NCBI RefSeq assembly: GCF_018494055.1
Contig: NZ_JABBFQ010000002.1
Coordinates: 372,001 to 436,000, forward strand
Source: Rosenbergiella epipactidis
GTDB lineage: Bacteria; Pseudomonadota; Gammaproteobacteria; Enterobacterales; Enterobacteriaceae
DNA: 64,000 nt
Direction of reading: 5' to 3'
Shown here in pieces: positions 1 through 7,175 of this stretch. Below the pieces are notes generated by a model. The model was not told the DNA's origin. It saw nothing but the letters and a program-made list of their open reading frames with translations, and did not search any database. How positions within the stretch are numbered: the first letter of the stretch is position 1; each line of letters begins with the position of its first letter. The translations under genes were made by a program, and so were the position numbers.

Positions 1-31
1 TCAGCCTTATTCGCCCGACCCAGTGTTAAGA

Positions 32-1060
32 CTAAAACACTAACTGAACCTTTGATGCCTGTTGCTTGTCCCCAGCAAATTGCAGGGCTTCGTCAACCTC
101 TCGATAGCTATATTCACCACTAAACAGGGGTAAAGGATTGATTTTGCCACTTGCCAACCAGTCGACCGCCGTAGTGAATTCATGGGTAAAACGAAAGGTG
201 CCAACGATTCGTAGCTCTTTAGCAATAACCGTCATCATCGGAAATTGTGGAATATCGCCGCCCATACCGACCTGGACAATGCACCCTCTTGCGCGAGTCA
301 CGTCGATACAGCGTGTTAACGCACTGGGATGCCCTGATGCCTCAAAACTTACGTCAAAGGCCCCTTTTTGCGCACGATAAGCGGTCATCTCATCATTAGC
401 CAATAAGGTGACTGATGCCCCCAATTTATCGGCTAGCGTCAGCGCGCGAGGACTGATATCACTACAAACGATCTCTCTCGCGCCGCTCGCCTTCGCCACC
501 GCGACCAGTAAACAGCCAATCGGCCCAACACCGGAGATAAAAACACGCTTATCTGCTACGCCACCAGCCTGATTCACTGCATGGAGGCACACCGCGAGAG
601 GCTCAGCGAATACCATTATCCGATCATCGAGCGACGCATCGAACGGTACGCACTGTGCGCTATCGACAATTTTGTATTGTGTAAACCCCCCGTCAACGTG
701 TGGGTTCATCATCGCACTGCCGAAAAAACGCATCGCCAAACACTGATTCGTGTCTTCGGTTAAACAGTATTGGCATTCTCCACAGGCTTTAGAGGGATTG
801 ATCGCCACTTTTTGTCCTGGCTTGAGCTGTGAGTTATCCGATTTCTCTACCGTACCGATCACTTCATGACCGAGGATCATTGGCATCTTAATAGCAAAGT
901 TGCCGACCTTCCCGTGCTGATAATAGTGCAGATCTGAACCACAAATTCCGCCACGGGAAATTTTTACTAAGGTTCCTTCTCCTTGATAAGTCACCCTCTG
1001 GCTGATGACTTCGACCTGCTGTTTTCCTTTCACTACGCAAGAGTGAGTAGATAGCGTCAT
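32..1060 (-). CDS. idnD: L-idonate 5-dehydrogenase (zinc-type alcohol dehydrogenase family)
   Basis: Medium-chain zinc dehydrogenase that should oxidise L-idonate to 5-keto-D-gluconate with NAD(P)+ in the cytosol. The reading matches E. coli IdnD along its whole length. It has the catalytic-zinc region GGICGSDLHYY and GHE, the structural-zinc cysteines CGECQYC...C, the FFGSAM and HVDGGF segments, and a Rossmann stretch SGVGPIGC. The ATG at 1060 is chosen because AAGGTGG lies six bases upstream; an in-frame GTG at 1069 overlaps that Shine-Dalgarno and is less likely. The product is 342 aa (E. coli 343). None of idnO, idnT or idnK is visible, so whether it works in idonate catabolism or on another polyol is open. 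It is divergent from the BCCT transporter. Confidence 0.85.
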   Translation of the reverse strand: MTLSTHSCVVKGKQQVEVISQRVTYQGEGTLVKISRGGICGSDLHYYQHGKVGNFAIKMPMILGHEVIGTVEKSDNSQLKPGQKVAINPSKACGECQYCLTEDTNQCLAMRFFGSAMMNPHVDGGFTQYKIVDSAQCVPFDASLDDRIMVFAEPLAVCLHAVNQAGGVADKRVFISGVGPIGCLLVAVAKASGAREIVCSDISPRALTLADKLGASVTLLANDEMTAYRAQKGAFDVSFEASGHPSALTRCIDVTRARGCIVQVGMGGDIPQFPMMTVIAKELRIVGTFRFTHEFTTAVDWLASGKINPLPLFSGEYSYREVDEALQFAGDKQQASKVQLVF

Positions 1061-1324
1061 GCTTGCCACCTTAGTGGAATGAATAAGCAGGATATAAAAT
1101 AGGTAAATTCCATTTTAATCTGTCGATTAGCGCACTAAACCGCGATATCGATGATGAGGATTTTTCACACTGTGACTAATCCAGAATTTTACCATTCAAT
1201 AAAATAGTGCTACTCAACGCTTAAAACTGATTTTTTTAATTGAACGCTCAATCAATTAAACTCATAATCGCCATAAGTTAAATCAATGTTTCATTTTTGT
1301 TTAAATTTTGATTCAGGAAAATAT
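1061..1324. promoter_or_regulatory. Divergent promoter region idnD / BCCT transporter with BetI-like palindrome
   Basis: This AT-rich spacer must hold both divergent promoters. At 1239-1252 is ATTGAACGCTCAAT, a palindrome with 5-bp arms close to the TTGAACG-N-TCAA core reported for operators of the choline-responsive repressor BetI. It overlaps a second palindrome, TTTAATTGA (1235-1243) and TCAATTAAA (1252-1260), with perfect 9-bp arms. The position, 65-90 bp before the transporter start, suits an operator. No betI gene lies in the window, so the regulator is inferred. Confidence 0.45.
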
Positions 1325-2848
1325 ATGGCGCTACTCAACTATCATGTTAAACCGACCACGAGTGTACGCGTGAATCTCCCTGTCTTTTTGAGTTCATCCC
1401 TACTCATCCTTCTGCTCGGAATAGTCACCGTCCTCTATCCTGTCGCCAGCCAATTATGGTTAACCCGAGCGCAAACCTGGGTTACTGCGGTGTTTGGGTG
1501 GTATTACATGTTGCTGATGGTGCTGTCGATGGGGTTTGTCTTTTGGCTAGCCTGCTCGCATCATGGGACTCAATTACTGGGGCATGAAAACGAAGCGCCT
1601 GAATTCAGTTATCTCTCTTGGATTGCCATGTTGTTCTCTGCCGGCATTGGTATTGCACTCGTCTATTACGGCGCCTATGAACCTTTAGCTCATTTTCTGC
1701 AGCCGCCAGAAGGGCAAGGGGGGACTGTCCATGCGGCACGGGAAGCCATGGCGATTACGTTCCTCCATTGGGGGCTACATGGCTGGGCACTGTATGCACT
1801 GATCGCAACGGCTCTTGCTTGGTTTGCCTATCGACGGGATCAACCCTTAGCCCTGCGTTCGGCACTCTACGGTCTCTTTCGTCATAAGATCCACGGTTGG
1901 ATTGGCCATACCGTCGATACCTGCGGTATTTTAGTCACGGTGGTCTCGATGGTGACAAACCTTGGAATCGGTGCGTTACTCGTCAAAGCTGGGTTAAATT
2001 ATCTCTTTGATTTACCTCAAACTCCGCAGTTACTCTTCACTCTGATTATCATCATGATGATCGTGGCCACAGTCGCCACCGTCATCGGAATTGAGAAAGG
2101 GATTGCGTTCCTTTCTAACCTCAATGTTGGCTTCCTCTGCTTATTACTTCTCTTTCTTTTTATCACAGGTCCTACCCTGACGATGCTAAATGGGTTACTG
2201 CAAAATACCGGGGATTACCTGTCGAGTGTTGTGGCAAAAAGCTTTGAGGTTTATCTCTATAGCAAGGCAGAAAAATGGCAGGGAGCGTGGACGCTCTTCT
2301 ATTGGGCGTGGTGGGTCGCTTGGGCACCGTTTGTCGGGCTATTTATCGCTCGTATCTCCCGTGGCAGAACCATTCGCCAATTAATTTTAGGGGTGATGCT
2401 GATCCCTCTCGGTTTCACCTTGGCGTGGCTCTCTCTTTTCGGTAATACCGCTATTTCATTAGTGCTCGATCAAGGGCATGCGATTCTAGGGCAAATTGCG
2501 TTATCGGATCCCCCAATGGCGGTCTATAGACTACTAGAGTATCTTCCTTGGCCTACTCTGACTGCGGTGTTCACGGTAGTGATCAGCTTTGTACTATTCC
2601 TCACTCCGGTGGATTCCGGCACGCTGATGATTGCCAATCTCGCCAGTAAAGGCGGGACCTCTGAGGATGACGCCCCTGTTTGGCTTCGCCTCTTCTGGGC
2701 AATCGTGACCACCGTGCTATGCGCTGGACTACTTTATGCAGGCAGCTTCAGTGCTATGCAAACGGCTGTAGTGGTCGCTGGCCTTCCCTTTTCCGTGGTG
2801 ATTTTACTTTATATGGTGAGCCTGTATCGCGATCTACATCGTGCTTGA
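1325..2848 (+). CDS. BCCT family (betaine/carnitine/choline) transporter, probable choline uptake
   Basis: Inner-membrane secondary transporter of the BCCT family, importing a trimethylammonium compound with a cation. It has about twelve hydrophobic segments, the glycine-rich FSAGIGIALVYYGAYEP segment, and the family signature around WTLFYWAWWVAWAPFVGLFIARISRGRTIRQ, given here only for orientation. ATG 1325 is chosen because AGGAAA precedes it at normal spacing; an upstream in-frame ATG at 1286 has no such site. The product is about 507 aa, so it lacks the long cytoplasmic C-terminal tail of E. coli BetT (677 aa). The BetI-like palindrome upstream favours choline as substrate, but glycine betaine or carnitine cannot be excluded. 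No betAB genes are nearby. Confidence 0.85.
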   Translation: MALLNYHVKPTTSVRVNLPVFLSSSLLILLLGIVTVLYPVASQLWLTRAQTWVTAVFGWYYMLLMVLSMGFVFWLACSHHGTQLLGHENEAPEFSYLSWIAMLFSAGIGIALVYYGAYEPLAHFLQPPEGQGGTVHAAREAMAITFLHWGLHGWALYALIATALAWFAYRRDQPLALRSALYGLFRHKIHGWIGHTVDTCGILVTVVSMVTNLGIGALLVKAGLNYLFDLPQTPQLLFTLIIIMMIVATVATVIGIEKGIAFLSNLNVGFLCLLLLFLFITGPTLTMLNGLLQNTGDYLSSVVAKSFEVYLYSKAEKWQGAWTLFYWAWWVAWAPFVGLFIARISRGRTIRQLILGVMLIPLGFTLAWLSLFGNTAISLVLDQGHAILGQIALSDPPMAVYRLLEYLPWPTLTAVFTVVISFVLFLTPVDSGTLMIANLASKGGTSEDDAPVWLRLFWAIVTTVLCAGLLYAGSFSAMQTAVVVAGLPFSVVILLYMVSLYRDLHRA

Positions 2849-2891
2849 TCGCTCGTCCCCACGCCTTAATGGAGTGCTGTGGGGACCTCTT

Positions 2892-3236
2892 CTATTTTAT
2901 CAGCCATTTAGATAAGGGCTGCCCCATGATTACGATAACGCCCAGAAAAATGATTAGAGCCCCGAGATAATCATCCCGTCCTAGGCTGATGCCATCGACC
3001 CAGCGTAACCAAGCGAGTGCCACTAAGATATAGACACCACCGTACGCCGCATAGGTACGCCCTGCTGCCGCGGGATGTAGCGTCAATAGGCCACAAAAAA
3101 TAACTAAAGAACAGAGGGCAGGAATCAACAGGATTAACGGTTTACCTTGTTTGGCAACTAACCACGGCAAGTAACACCCGATAATCTCCGCAGTGGCAGT
3201 GATGATAAACAGTAAAAAGTAGTAGACGTATAACAA
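2892..3236 (-). CDS. ynfA: YnfA family (UPF0060) small inner-membrane protein
   Basis: Small four-helix membrane protein related to SMR transporters; E. coli YnfA is 108 aa, this reading 114 aa. Recognisable family stretches are EIIGCYLPW near the N-terminus, [20 protein letters not shown] in the middle and WLRWVDG later. The start is inferred to be TTG at 3236, because it aligns with the E. coli start and has GAGGGAA seven bases upstream. That Shine-Dalgarno sits in the 3' arm of a perfect 10-bp hairpin (3241-3274). The frameshifted NTF2-like gene lies upstream on the same strand. Drug efflux has been proposed for some homologues, but the physiological role is not settled. Confidence 0.85.
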   Translation of the reverse strand: MLYVYYFLLFIITATAEIIGCYLPWLVAKQGKPLILLIPALCSLVIFCGLLTLHPAAAGRTYAAYGGVYILVALAWLRWVDGISLGRDDYLGALIIFLGVIVIMGQPLSKWLIK

Positions 3237-3240
3237 GGGG

Positions 3241-3274
3241 CGTTCCCTCAGCAGTAATCAATTATGAGGGAACG
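3241..3274 (-). promoter_or_regulatory. Hairpin sequestering the ynfA ribosome-binding site
   Basis: On the minus strand CGTTCCCTCA (3274-3265) and TGAGGGAACG (3250-3241) are perfectly complementary over 10 bp with a 14-nt loop. The 3' arm contains the GAGGGAA Shine-Dalgarno of ynfA and ends four bases before its TTG start. No T-run follows, so it is not a normal terminator. The arrangement suggests translational occlusion, but whether the mRNA starts upstream of the hairpin is unknown. Confidence 0.5.
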
Positions 3275-3349
3275 TAGCTGACGGGGCCGAAAGAAACAAG
3301 TCAGCGACGACTATTTATGCTGACTCGGTACTAAGCGGCTCGTTTTGGC

Positions 3350-3815
3350 TTAAAACATCGTATTATCGTTGGCGGCAGTTTTAGGGACCTCTTGGATGAC
3401 ATCCCAATGTTCAACGATCTTACCGTCGCGTACGCGGAAAATATCCACAATCGCTTCTCCACGATCTTTCGCATTTTCTGTCGAATGGATATGCAACCAG
3501 ACCAAATCGCCATCTACCGCGCTACGAATAATCTTGGCGCGCGATTGCGGGTGGTGTTTAAAATAATCGGTAAAGTAGCTGACAAAGGGTTTCTTACCGT
3601 CGCGTACCTGTGGATTGTGCTGACGGTAGTCTTCAGCGACCACTTTCGCTGCTTCATCAACGTTATGCTGATTAAAAAAACTGGTTATAGAAGTTGACCA
3701 CCAGCTGGCGATTTGCCTCTGTCGACGCTGAGCTAGCCTGTGACGCCGTCGCCGCCATCAAGGCTGAACTCACCAGTAACCCTGCCGTAAGCAGTAACGT
3801 TTTCATTTTATGCAT
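3350..3815 (-). pseudogene. Secreted NTF2/SnoaL-like protein, frameshifted in a poly-T run
   Basis: The minus strand encodes a signal peptide beginning MHKMKTLLLTAGLLVSSALM from ATG 3815, preceded by GAGGAG. It continues through NRQLVVNFYNQFF and then hits a stop just after a run of seven T (minus strand, 3674-3680). If the run were six T, the frame would continue NQHNVDEAAKVVAEDYRQHNPQ into the downstream ORF (3350-3643), giving about 154 aa. That second part is a SnoaL-like/NTF2-like fold with FVSYFTDYF, DGDLVWLHIHS and IVDIFRVRDGKIVEHWDVIQ. Either a homopolymer indel has inactivated the gene or the read has one base too many. The function is unknown; such secreted NTF2-like proteins may bind small ligands. 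Confidence 0.75.
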
Positions 3816-3830
3816 GATGGTGCTCCTCGT

Positions 3831-4442
3831 TTAATAACCGACTGTAAAACGTTGGCGCGAATGTGCTGGTTTTTCAATTTCGTCGACAAGAGCGATAGCA
3901 TAATCCTCGTACGAAATGCGGCTCCCTTGTTCATTACTCAACAATGTGTCGCGACCTAGACGGAAGTTACCCGTTCTCTCTCCTGCCTCAAACAGGGCCG
4001 ATGGCGAGATAAACGTCCAATCCAATGATTTTTCTTCGCGTAACCGATTAAGAAAATCTAGGCCAGCACGAGCCTCGGGTAAATAAGCCTCAGAAAAATT
4101 AGGTTGATTAATCAATAATTGCCCTGGTGCAACCTCTAAACTTCCTGCGCCGCCCACCACTAAATAACGAGCAACACCTGAATCTTTCACTGCCTCAATT
4201 AAGGTTGCAGGGGCGACTTGCGCAAACTTCACTGCACTGACCACAACATCGTGTCCCGCTAAGGTTTCAACAAAAGCTTGGGTATCGTTAATATCCCCTT
4301 TCACTACCGAGACATTGGGTAAGTTAGGAATCGACGCCGGTTGACGAGCTATTGCCGTTACCTGATGACCGCGTTCTGATAATTCTTTAACAATACGTGA
4401 ACCCACCTGACCTGACGCACCAACAACTGCTACAGAAACCAT
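3831..4442 (-). CDS. NAD(P)-binding SDR-like oxidoreductase (NmrA/YwnB-type)
   Basis: Cytosolic NAD(P)H-binding protein of the atypical short-chain dehydrogenase group. The N-terminus VAVVGASGQVGSRIVKEL is the dinucleotide-binding GxxGxxG turn, followed by GDINDTQAF and VVSAVKF, as in NmrA-like and stress-linked NAD(P)H-dependent reductases. No YxxxK catalytic pair is obvious. The start is placed at ATG 4442, 203 aa, because AAGGGGG precedes it; longer in-frame extensions lack homology. It is divergent from an HxlR regulator with a palindrome between them, the usual arrangement for a redox- or electrophile-induced oxidoreductase under HxlR control. The substrate is unknown. Confidence 0.75.
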   Translation of the reverse strand: MVSVAVVGASGQVGSRIVKELSERGHQVTAIARQPASIPNLPNVSVVKGDINDTQAFVETLAGHDVVVSAVKFAQVAPATLIEAVKDSGVARYLVVGGAGSLEVAPGQLLINQPNFSEAYLPEARAGLDFLNRLREEKSLDWTFISPSALFEAGERTGNFRLGRDTLLSNEQGSRISYEDYAIALVDEIEKPAHSRQRFTVGY

Positions 4443-4523
4443 GATAACCCCCTTGATAAAATGAAGACCTAGTCTTAATTGTAGACCGGTTGAATTGATG
4501 CTACTGTGCCGCTGAAATCTTTG

Positions 4524-4541
4524 CAAGAGGTTGTCCTCTTG
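4524..4541. promoter_or_regulatory. Inverted repeat between SDR gene and HxlR gene (candidate HxlR operator)
   Basis: CAAGAGGTTGTCCTCTTG has perfect 7-bp arms around a 4-bp centre. It lies between two divergent start codons, 50 bp before the HxlR gene and 82 bp before the oxidoreductase gene, where a dimeric winged-helix repressor would bind. A further CCTAGGT palindrome overlaps just downstream. Confidence 0.45.
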
Positions 4542-4590
4542 TACCTAGGTCAGGGTAAAATGACTGCCCTATCAGAAGGAATAGAGTCTT

Positions 4591-4965
4591 ATGGCAAATA
4601 ACTATGCGGAATTTGGACATCCCTGCCCGATTCGCGATGTATTAGATCGTATTGGTGATCAGTGGAGTTTATTGATTTTGGAATCCTTAGCGAATGAAAC
4701 CTATCGCTTTAATGCGCTGCACCGCGAGATTGGCGATATCTCACGCCAAATGCTAACGGTAACCTTGAAAAGGCTAGAGTTTGACGGCTATATATCCCGC
4801 ACCGTTTTCGCAGAAGTGCCGACACGAGTAGAGTATCGGCTCACTGCTCTGGGTGAATCTTTCCTACAGCCTTTACGACAATTGGTGGAATGGGCAGATA
4901 CCCATCACGAGGCGATTTGTTACGCACGTAAAATAAATGGCGATAGCTCACTCAGTGGTCAATAG
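4591..4965 (+). CDS. HxlR family winged-helix transcriptional regulator
   Basis: DNA-binding regulator of 124 aa, normal for the HxlR/YodB/QorR group. It shows the family N-terminus CPIRDVLDRIGDQWSLLILESL, a recognition-helix region ISRQMLTVTLKRLEFDGYISR and the wing EVPTRVEYRLTALG. The single cysteine near residue 12 corresponds to the redox- or quinone-sensing cysteine of this family. AGAAGGAAT precedes the ATG. It probably controls the divergent oxidoreductase and itself through the palindrome at 4524-4541. Its last 18 bp overlap the 3' end of the convergent GNAT gene. Confidence 0.85.
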   Translation: MANNYAEFGHPCPIRDVLDRIGDQWSLLILESLANETYRFNALHREIGDISRQMLTVTLKRLEFDGYISRTVFAEVPTRVEYRLTALGESFLQPLRQLVEWADTHHEAICYARKINGDSSLSGQ

Positions 4966-5682
4966 TGCTTTACGTTGATTTTCGATCAGCTCGCCCAGCT
5001 TTTGTCGCTGTTGCCCTTGCTGATCGAAATTATCTCGGGCAAGCCACTGCTGGTAAGCTTTCTGCAACGCAGGAAAATCGCTATCGATAATTGAGAACCA
5101 CGTGGTATCACGATTGTGGCCCCGTGCCACCATGGCTTGTCGAAAAAGCCCTTCGTAACTAAAGCCTAATCGCAATGCTGCAGCACGTGACGGATGGTTA
5201 TGAGCGTTACATTTCCATTCCACACGCCGGTAACCGAGTTCGCCCAAGGTGTAATGCAACAATAGGCTGATAGCCTCTGTCGCTAATCGCGTACGTTTAA
5301 GCTGCGGTGAATATGTAACATGACCAATTTCAATCACACCTTGCTGAGCATCAATACGCATCAGCGCAATACTTCCCACCGCTTGTTGCGTACTTAAATC
5401 AATAATTGCGTAATGCAAAGGGTCATTGAGTGTTTCCAAACGAGCCAGATAGGTTTGATACTCCGCCAGATCACGAAAAGGTCCAGAGAGTAAATAGGTC
5501 CAATCCCGTTCATCCTCTGCTTGCCTCAATGCGTCGAACAGTTCTTGGCTATGTGCGGCGACACTAATCGGTTCGAGCCGACAGTAGTGGCCATCGATCA
5601 CTGTCTTACTCGGGAGTTGCGCCCCTTGCCAATTCTCTACCGGTTCACCAATCGGTTGCTGAAATTCGTTCACTCGCGTCAT
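4948..5682 (-). CDS. GNAT family N-acetyltransferase (RimJ/YdaF-like)
   Basis: Acetyl-CoA-dependent N-acetyltransferase with an unusually long N-terminal extension. The core shows RLEPISVAAHSQELFDAL, a substrate segment with the RDWTYLL stretch, IEIGHVTYSPQLKRTRLATEA (motif A, with the acetyl-CoA loop altered to KRTRLAT), and the AHNHPSRAAALRLGFSYEGLFR region typical of RimJ/RimL-like enzymes. The start is set at ATG 5682 (MTRVNEFQQPIG..., 244 aa) because AAGGG precedes it; an in-frame ATG 60 bp upstream extends the frame without support. The acceptor substrate is not evident. It is convergent with the HxlR gene and shares 18 bp with it. Confidence 0.8.
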   Translation of the reverse strand: MTRVNEFQQPIGEPVENWQGAQLPSKTVIDGHYCRLEPISVAAHSQELFDALRQAEDERDWTYLLSGPFRDLAEYQTYLARLETLNDPLHYAIIDLSTQQAVGSIALMRIDAQQGVIEIGHVTYSPQLKRTRLATEAISLLLHYTLGELGYRRVEWKCNAHNHPSRAAALRLGFSYEGLFRQAMVARGHNRDTTWFSIIDSDFPALQKAYQQWLARDNFDQQGQQRQKLGELIENQRKALLTTE

Positions 5683-5742
5683 GCTAGCCCTTATCGTTAA
5701 TGATTGTGATGAAGAAAAAAATTCACAATGACGTGATGACAA

Positions 5743-6042
5743 ATAAGCTCATCACTCACCTATAAAGTTTACTTACTGATATCCTATAAATGACTAATCA
5801 GTCATGCTTTCGCGACCTTCCAAGGGCCTTACTGCTCACACTATTGATAGCACATTAAAAGTTATCGATGCACCCTAATCATTCTCAGCGACGACAGGCA
5901 GATACGGTTCTCGTCGGCATTCAGTGATCCATTAACGCTGAAATTAAAACTGTGAAATTACTCTGAAATAACGAGTCAGGGCTTTGCCAGACAGTGACTC
6001 AATCTTGATCCTACACATAAAATCAGTCGAAACACTTTTGGC
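5743..6042. promoter_or_regulatory. Intergenic region between GNAT gene and hicA, with a 16-bp palindrome
   Basis: No convincing ORF is present. ATGACTAATCAGTCAT at 5790-5805 has perfect 6-bp arms and lies about 110 bp upstream of the GNAT start, a plausible operator for an unidentified dimeric regulator. I see nothing else of note. Confidence 0.35.
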
Positions 6043-6063
6043 ATACATATATGTGTGTATACT
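6043..6063 (+). promoter_or_regulatory. hicAB promoter and probable autoregulatory operator
   Basis: ACATATATGT at 6045-6054 is a perfect 10-bp palindrome. TATACT at 6058-6063 is a good -10 element 22 bp upstream of the hicA start, and TTTTGG/TTGGCA just upstream of the palindrome can serve as a weak -35. A palindrome between -35 and -10 is where HicB antitoxins usually repress their own operon. Confidence 0.5.
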
Positions 6064-6084
6064 CATTGAGTGTAGGGAGAAGAA

Positions 6085-6276
6085 ATGAAATCCGCTGAGC
6101 TCATAAAGGAATTAATCGCAGCCGGATGTAAGCTAAAACGCCATAACGGGGGGAGTCATCAAATTTGGTGGTCTCCGATAACCGGAAAAACGTTTCCTGT
6201 CCCCCATCCAAAGAAAAATCTGCCGCCAGGAACCCTTAGCGTAATTAAAAGACTGGCAGGCATCCACTCCCTGTAA
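6085..6276 (+). CDS. hicA: HicA toxin, mRNA interferase of the HicAB system
   Basis: Double-stranded-RNA-binding-fold toxin that cleaves mRNA and tmRNA and arrests translation. The 63-aa length is typical. The family pattern is complete: KSAELIKELIAAGCKLKRHNGGSHQIW with catalytic His25 in the GSH triplet, then PVPHPKKNLPPGTLSVIKRLAGI at the C-terminus (quoted in part for orientation). GGGAGAAGAA precedes the ATG. It is followed 16 bp later by hicB, the usual toxin-first order. The catalytic residue is intact, so the toxin is probably active. Confidence 0.92.
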   Translation: MKSAELIKELIAAGCKLKRHNGGSHQIWWSPITGKTFPVPHPKKNLPPGTLSVIKRLAGIHSL

Positions 6277-6292
6277 ATAATGGAGGTGAAAA

Positions 6293-6763
6293 ATGTTTTT
6301 TACAGTTGGTATCGAAGAACCTTGCGAAGAAAATATCGCTTATGGACTGTCTATCCCAGCCTTTGATAAATACGGCTACGGTTGTGTCTCTGCTGCCGAT
6401 CAGCAGGCAGATATTCCGATTATGGCAAGAGAAGCTATCCTGACGATCATCGAAGAAATGCTACTATCAGGCTCCCATTTTCTCGAAGAGATTACCGATG
6501 AGGGGGTCACCACTTATTCAAAAAATACCGATTATCTACACTGTAATACATGGTTTATGCTTGATGTTGAATTATCTTCATTCGAAGGCAAGCAGCAGCG
6601 ACTCAATATTACGCTACCCGATATTCTTGTAAAACGTATCGACGGCTTTGTGGCGGGGCATCGTTTAGATTATAAAGATAGAAGTCATTTTCTTGCTCAA
6701 GCCGCTAGACGTGAACTCGCCAACCGCTTGGTGAAAACCGAGACCCCACGTGACACTCAATAA
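6293..6763 (+). CDS. hicB: HicB antitoxin
   Basis: Antitoxin of 156 aa with the two-part structure of long HicB proteins. Residues 1-75 form a partial RNase H-like fold (FTVGIEEPCEENIAYGLSIPAFDKYG...) that binds HicA. The C-terminal part, from about residue 100 (QRLNITLPDILVKRIDGFVA...DRSHFLAQAARREL), is a ribbon-helix-helix DNA-binding domain for autoregulation. GGAGG precedes its ATG. It closes the hicAB operon and is followed by two overlapping hairpins. Confidence 0.9.
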   Translation: MFFTVGIEEPCEENIAYGLSIPAFDKYGYGCVSAADQQADIPIMAREAILTIIEEMLLSGSHFLEEITDEGVTTYSKNTDYLHCNTWFMLDVELSSFEGKQQRLNITLPDILVKRIDGFVAGHRLDYKDRSHFLAQAARRELANRLVKTETPRDTQ

Positions 6764-6790
6764 GGGACACATCGCCCCCTGATGGATGAC

Positions 6791-6827
6791 TAACATGACG
6801 TTTCGTCATGTTACCTATTGGGGTAAC
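6791..6827 (+). terminator. Two overlapping, mutually exclusive hairpins after hicB
   Basis: TAACATGACG (6791-6800) pairs perfectly with CGTCATGTTA (6804-6813) around a 3-nt loop. GTTACC (6810-6815) pairs with GGTAAC (6822-6827). The two stems share bases 6810-6813 and so exclude each other. No T-run follows, so a simple intrinsic terminator is doubtful. They could end hicAB transcription weakly or act as a switch in an RNA reading toward mesX. Confidence 0.4.
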
Positions 6828-7175
6828 GGGCTGTAAATGAAGATATTACGATAAGCTTAGTTATCAGATTGCCCACGACTGACGACCAGTACATGAGCAC
6901 TTCTCATCAACTTGAGCAAACCTTATTACCTTTACTAACAATAATTTACCTATAACACCCATCATACCTACTTCCCTGTTCCTCGGTAAACCGACTACAA
7001 CATGAAGATGACTCATACAGAAGTGAAATTAAGTCACTTCCCCTGCCGCGTCGACTCTGGCATAAATAAGTCATTGGCGGCAGACAGTATGTTTCACTGA
7101 ACTCGACGCGCTTCGAAAACAATTATAGTCAGCGTGCGAATCAGGCATCACAACAGAATTAGGATACCAATAATA
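6828..7175 (+). promoter_or_regulatory. Long leader/intergenic region before mesX
   Basis: About 350 bp without a supported ORF. It contains GAAGTGA (7020-7026) and TCACTTC (7034-7040), a perfect 7-bp inverted repeat. It also contains CGCGTCGA near 7048 and TCGACGCG near 7102, 8-bp arms about 45 bp apart, which could frame a structured leader RNA. I cannot find a convincing MetJ box (AGACGTCT repeats). Confidence 0.3.

Noticed and set aside
6841-7175. MetJ-box array before mesX
   Set aside because: No adjacent pair of AGACGTCT-like 8-mers was found on either strand.
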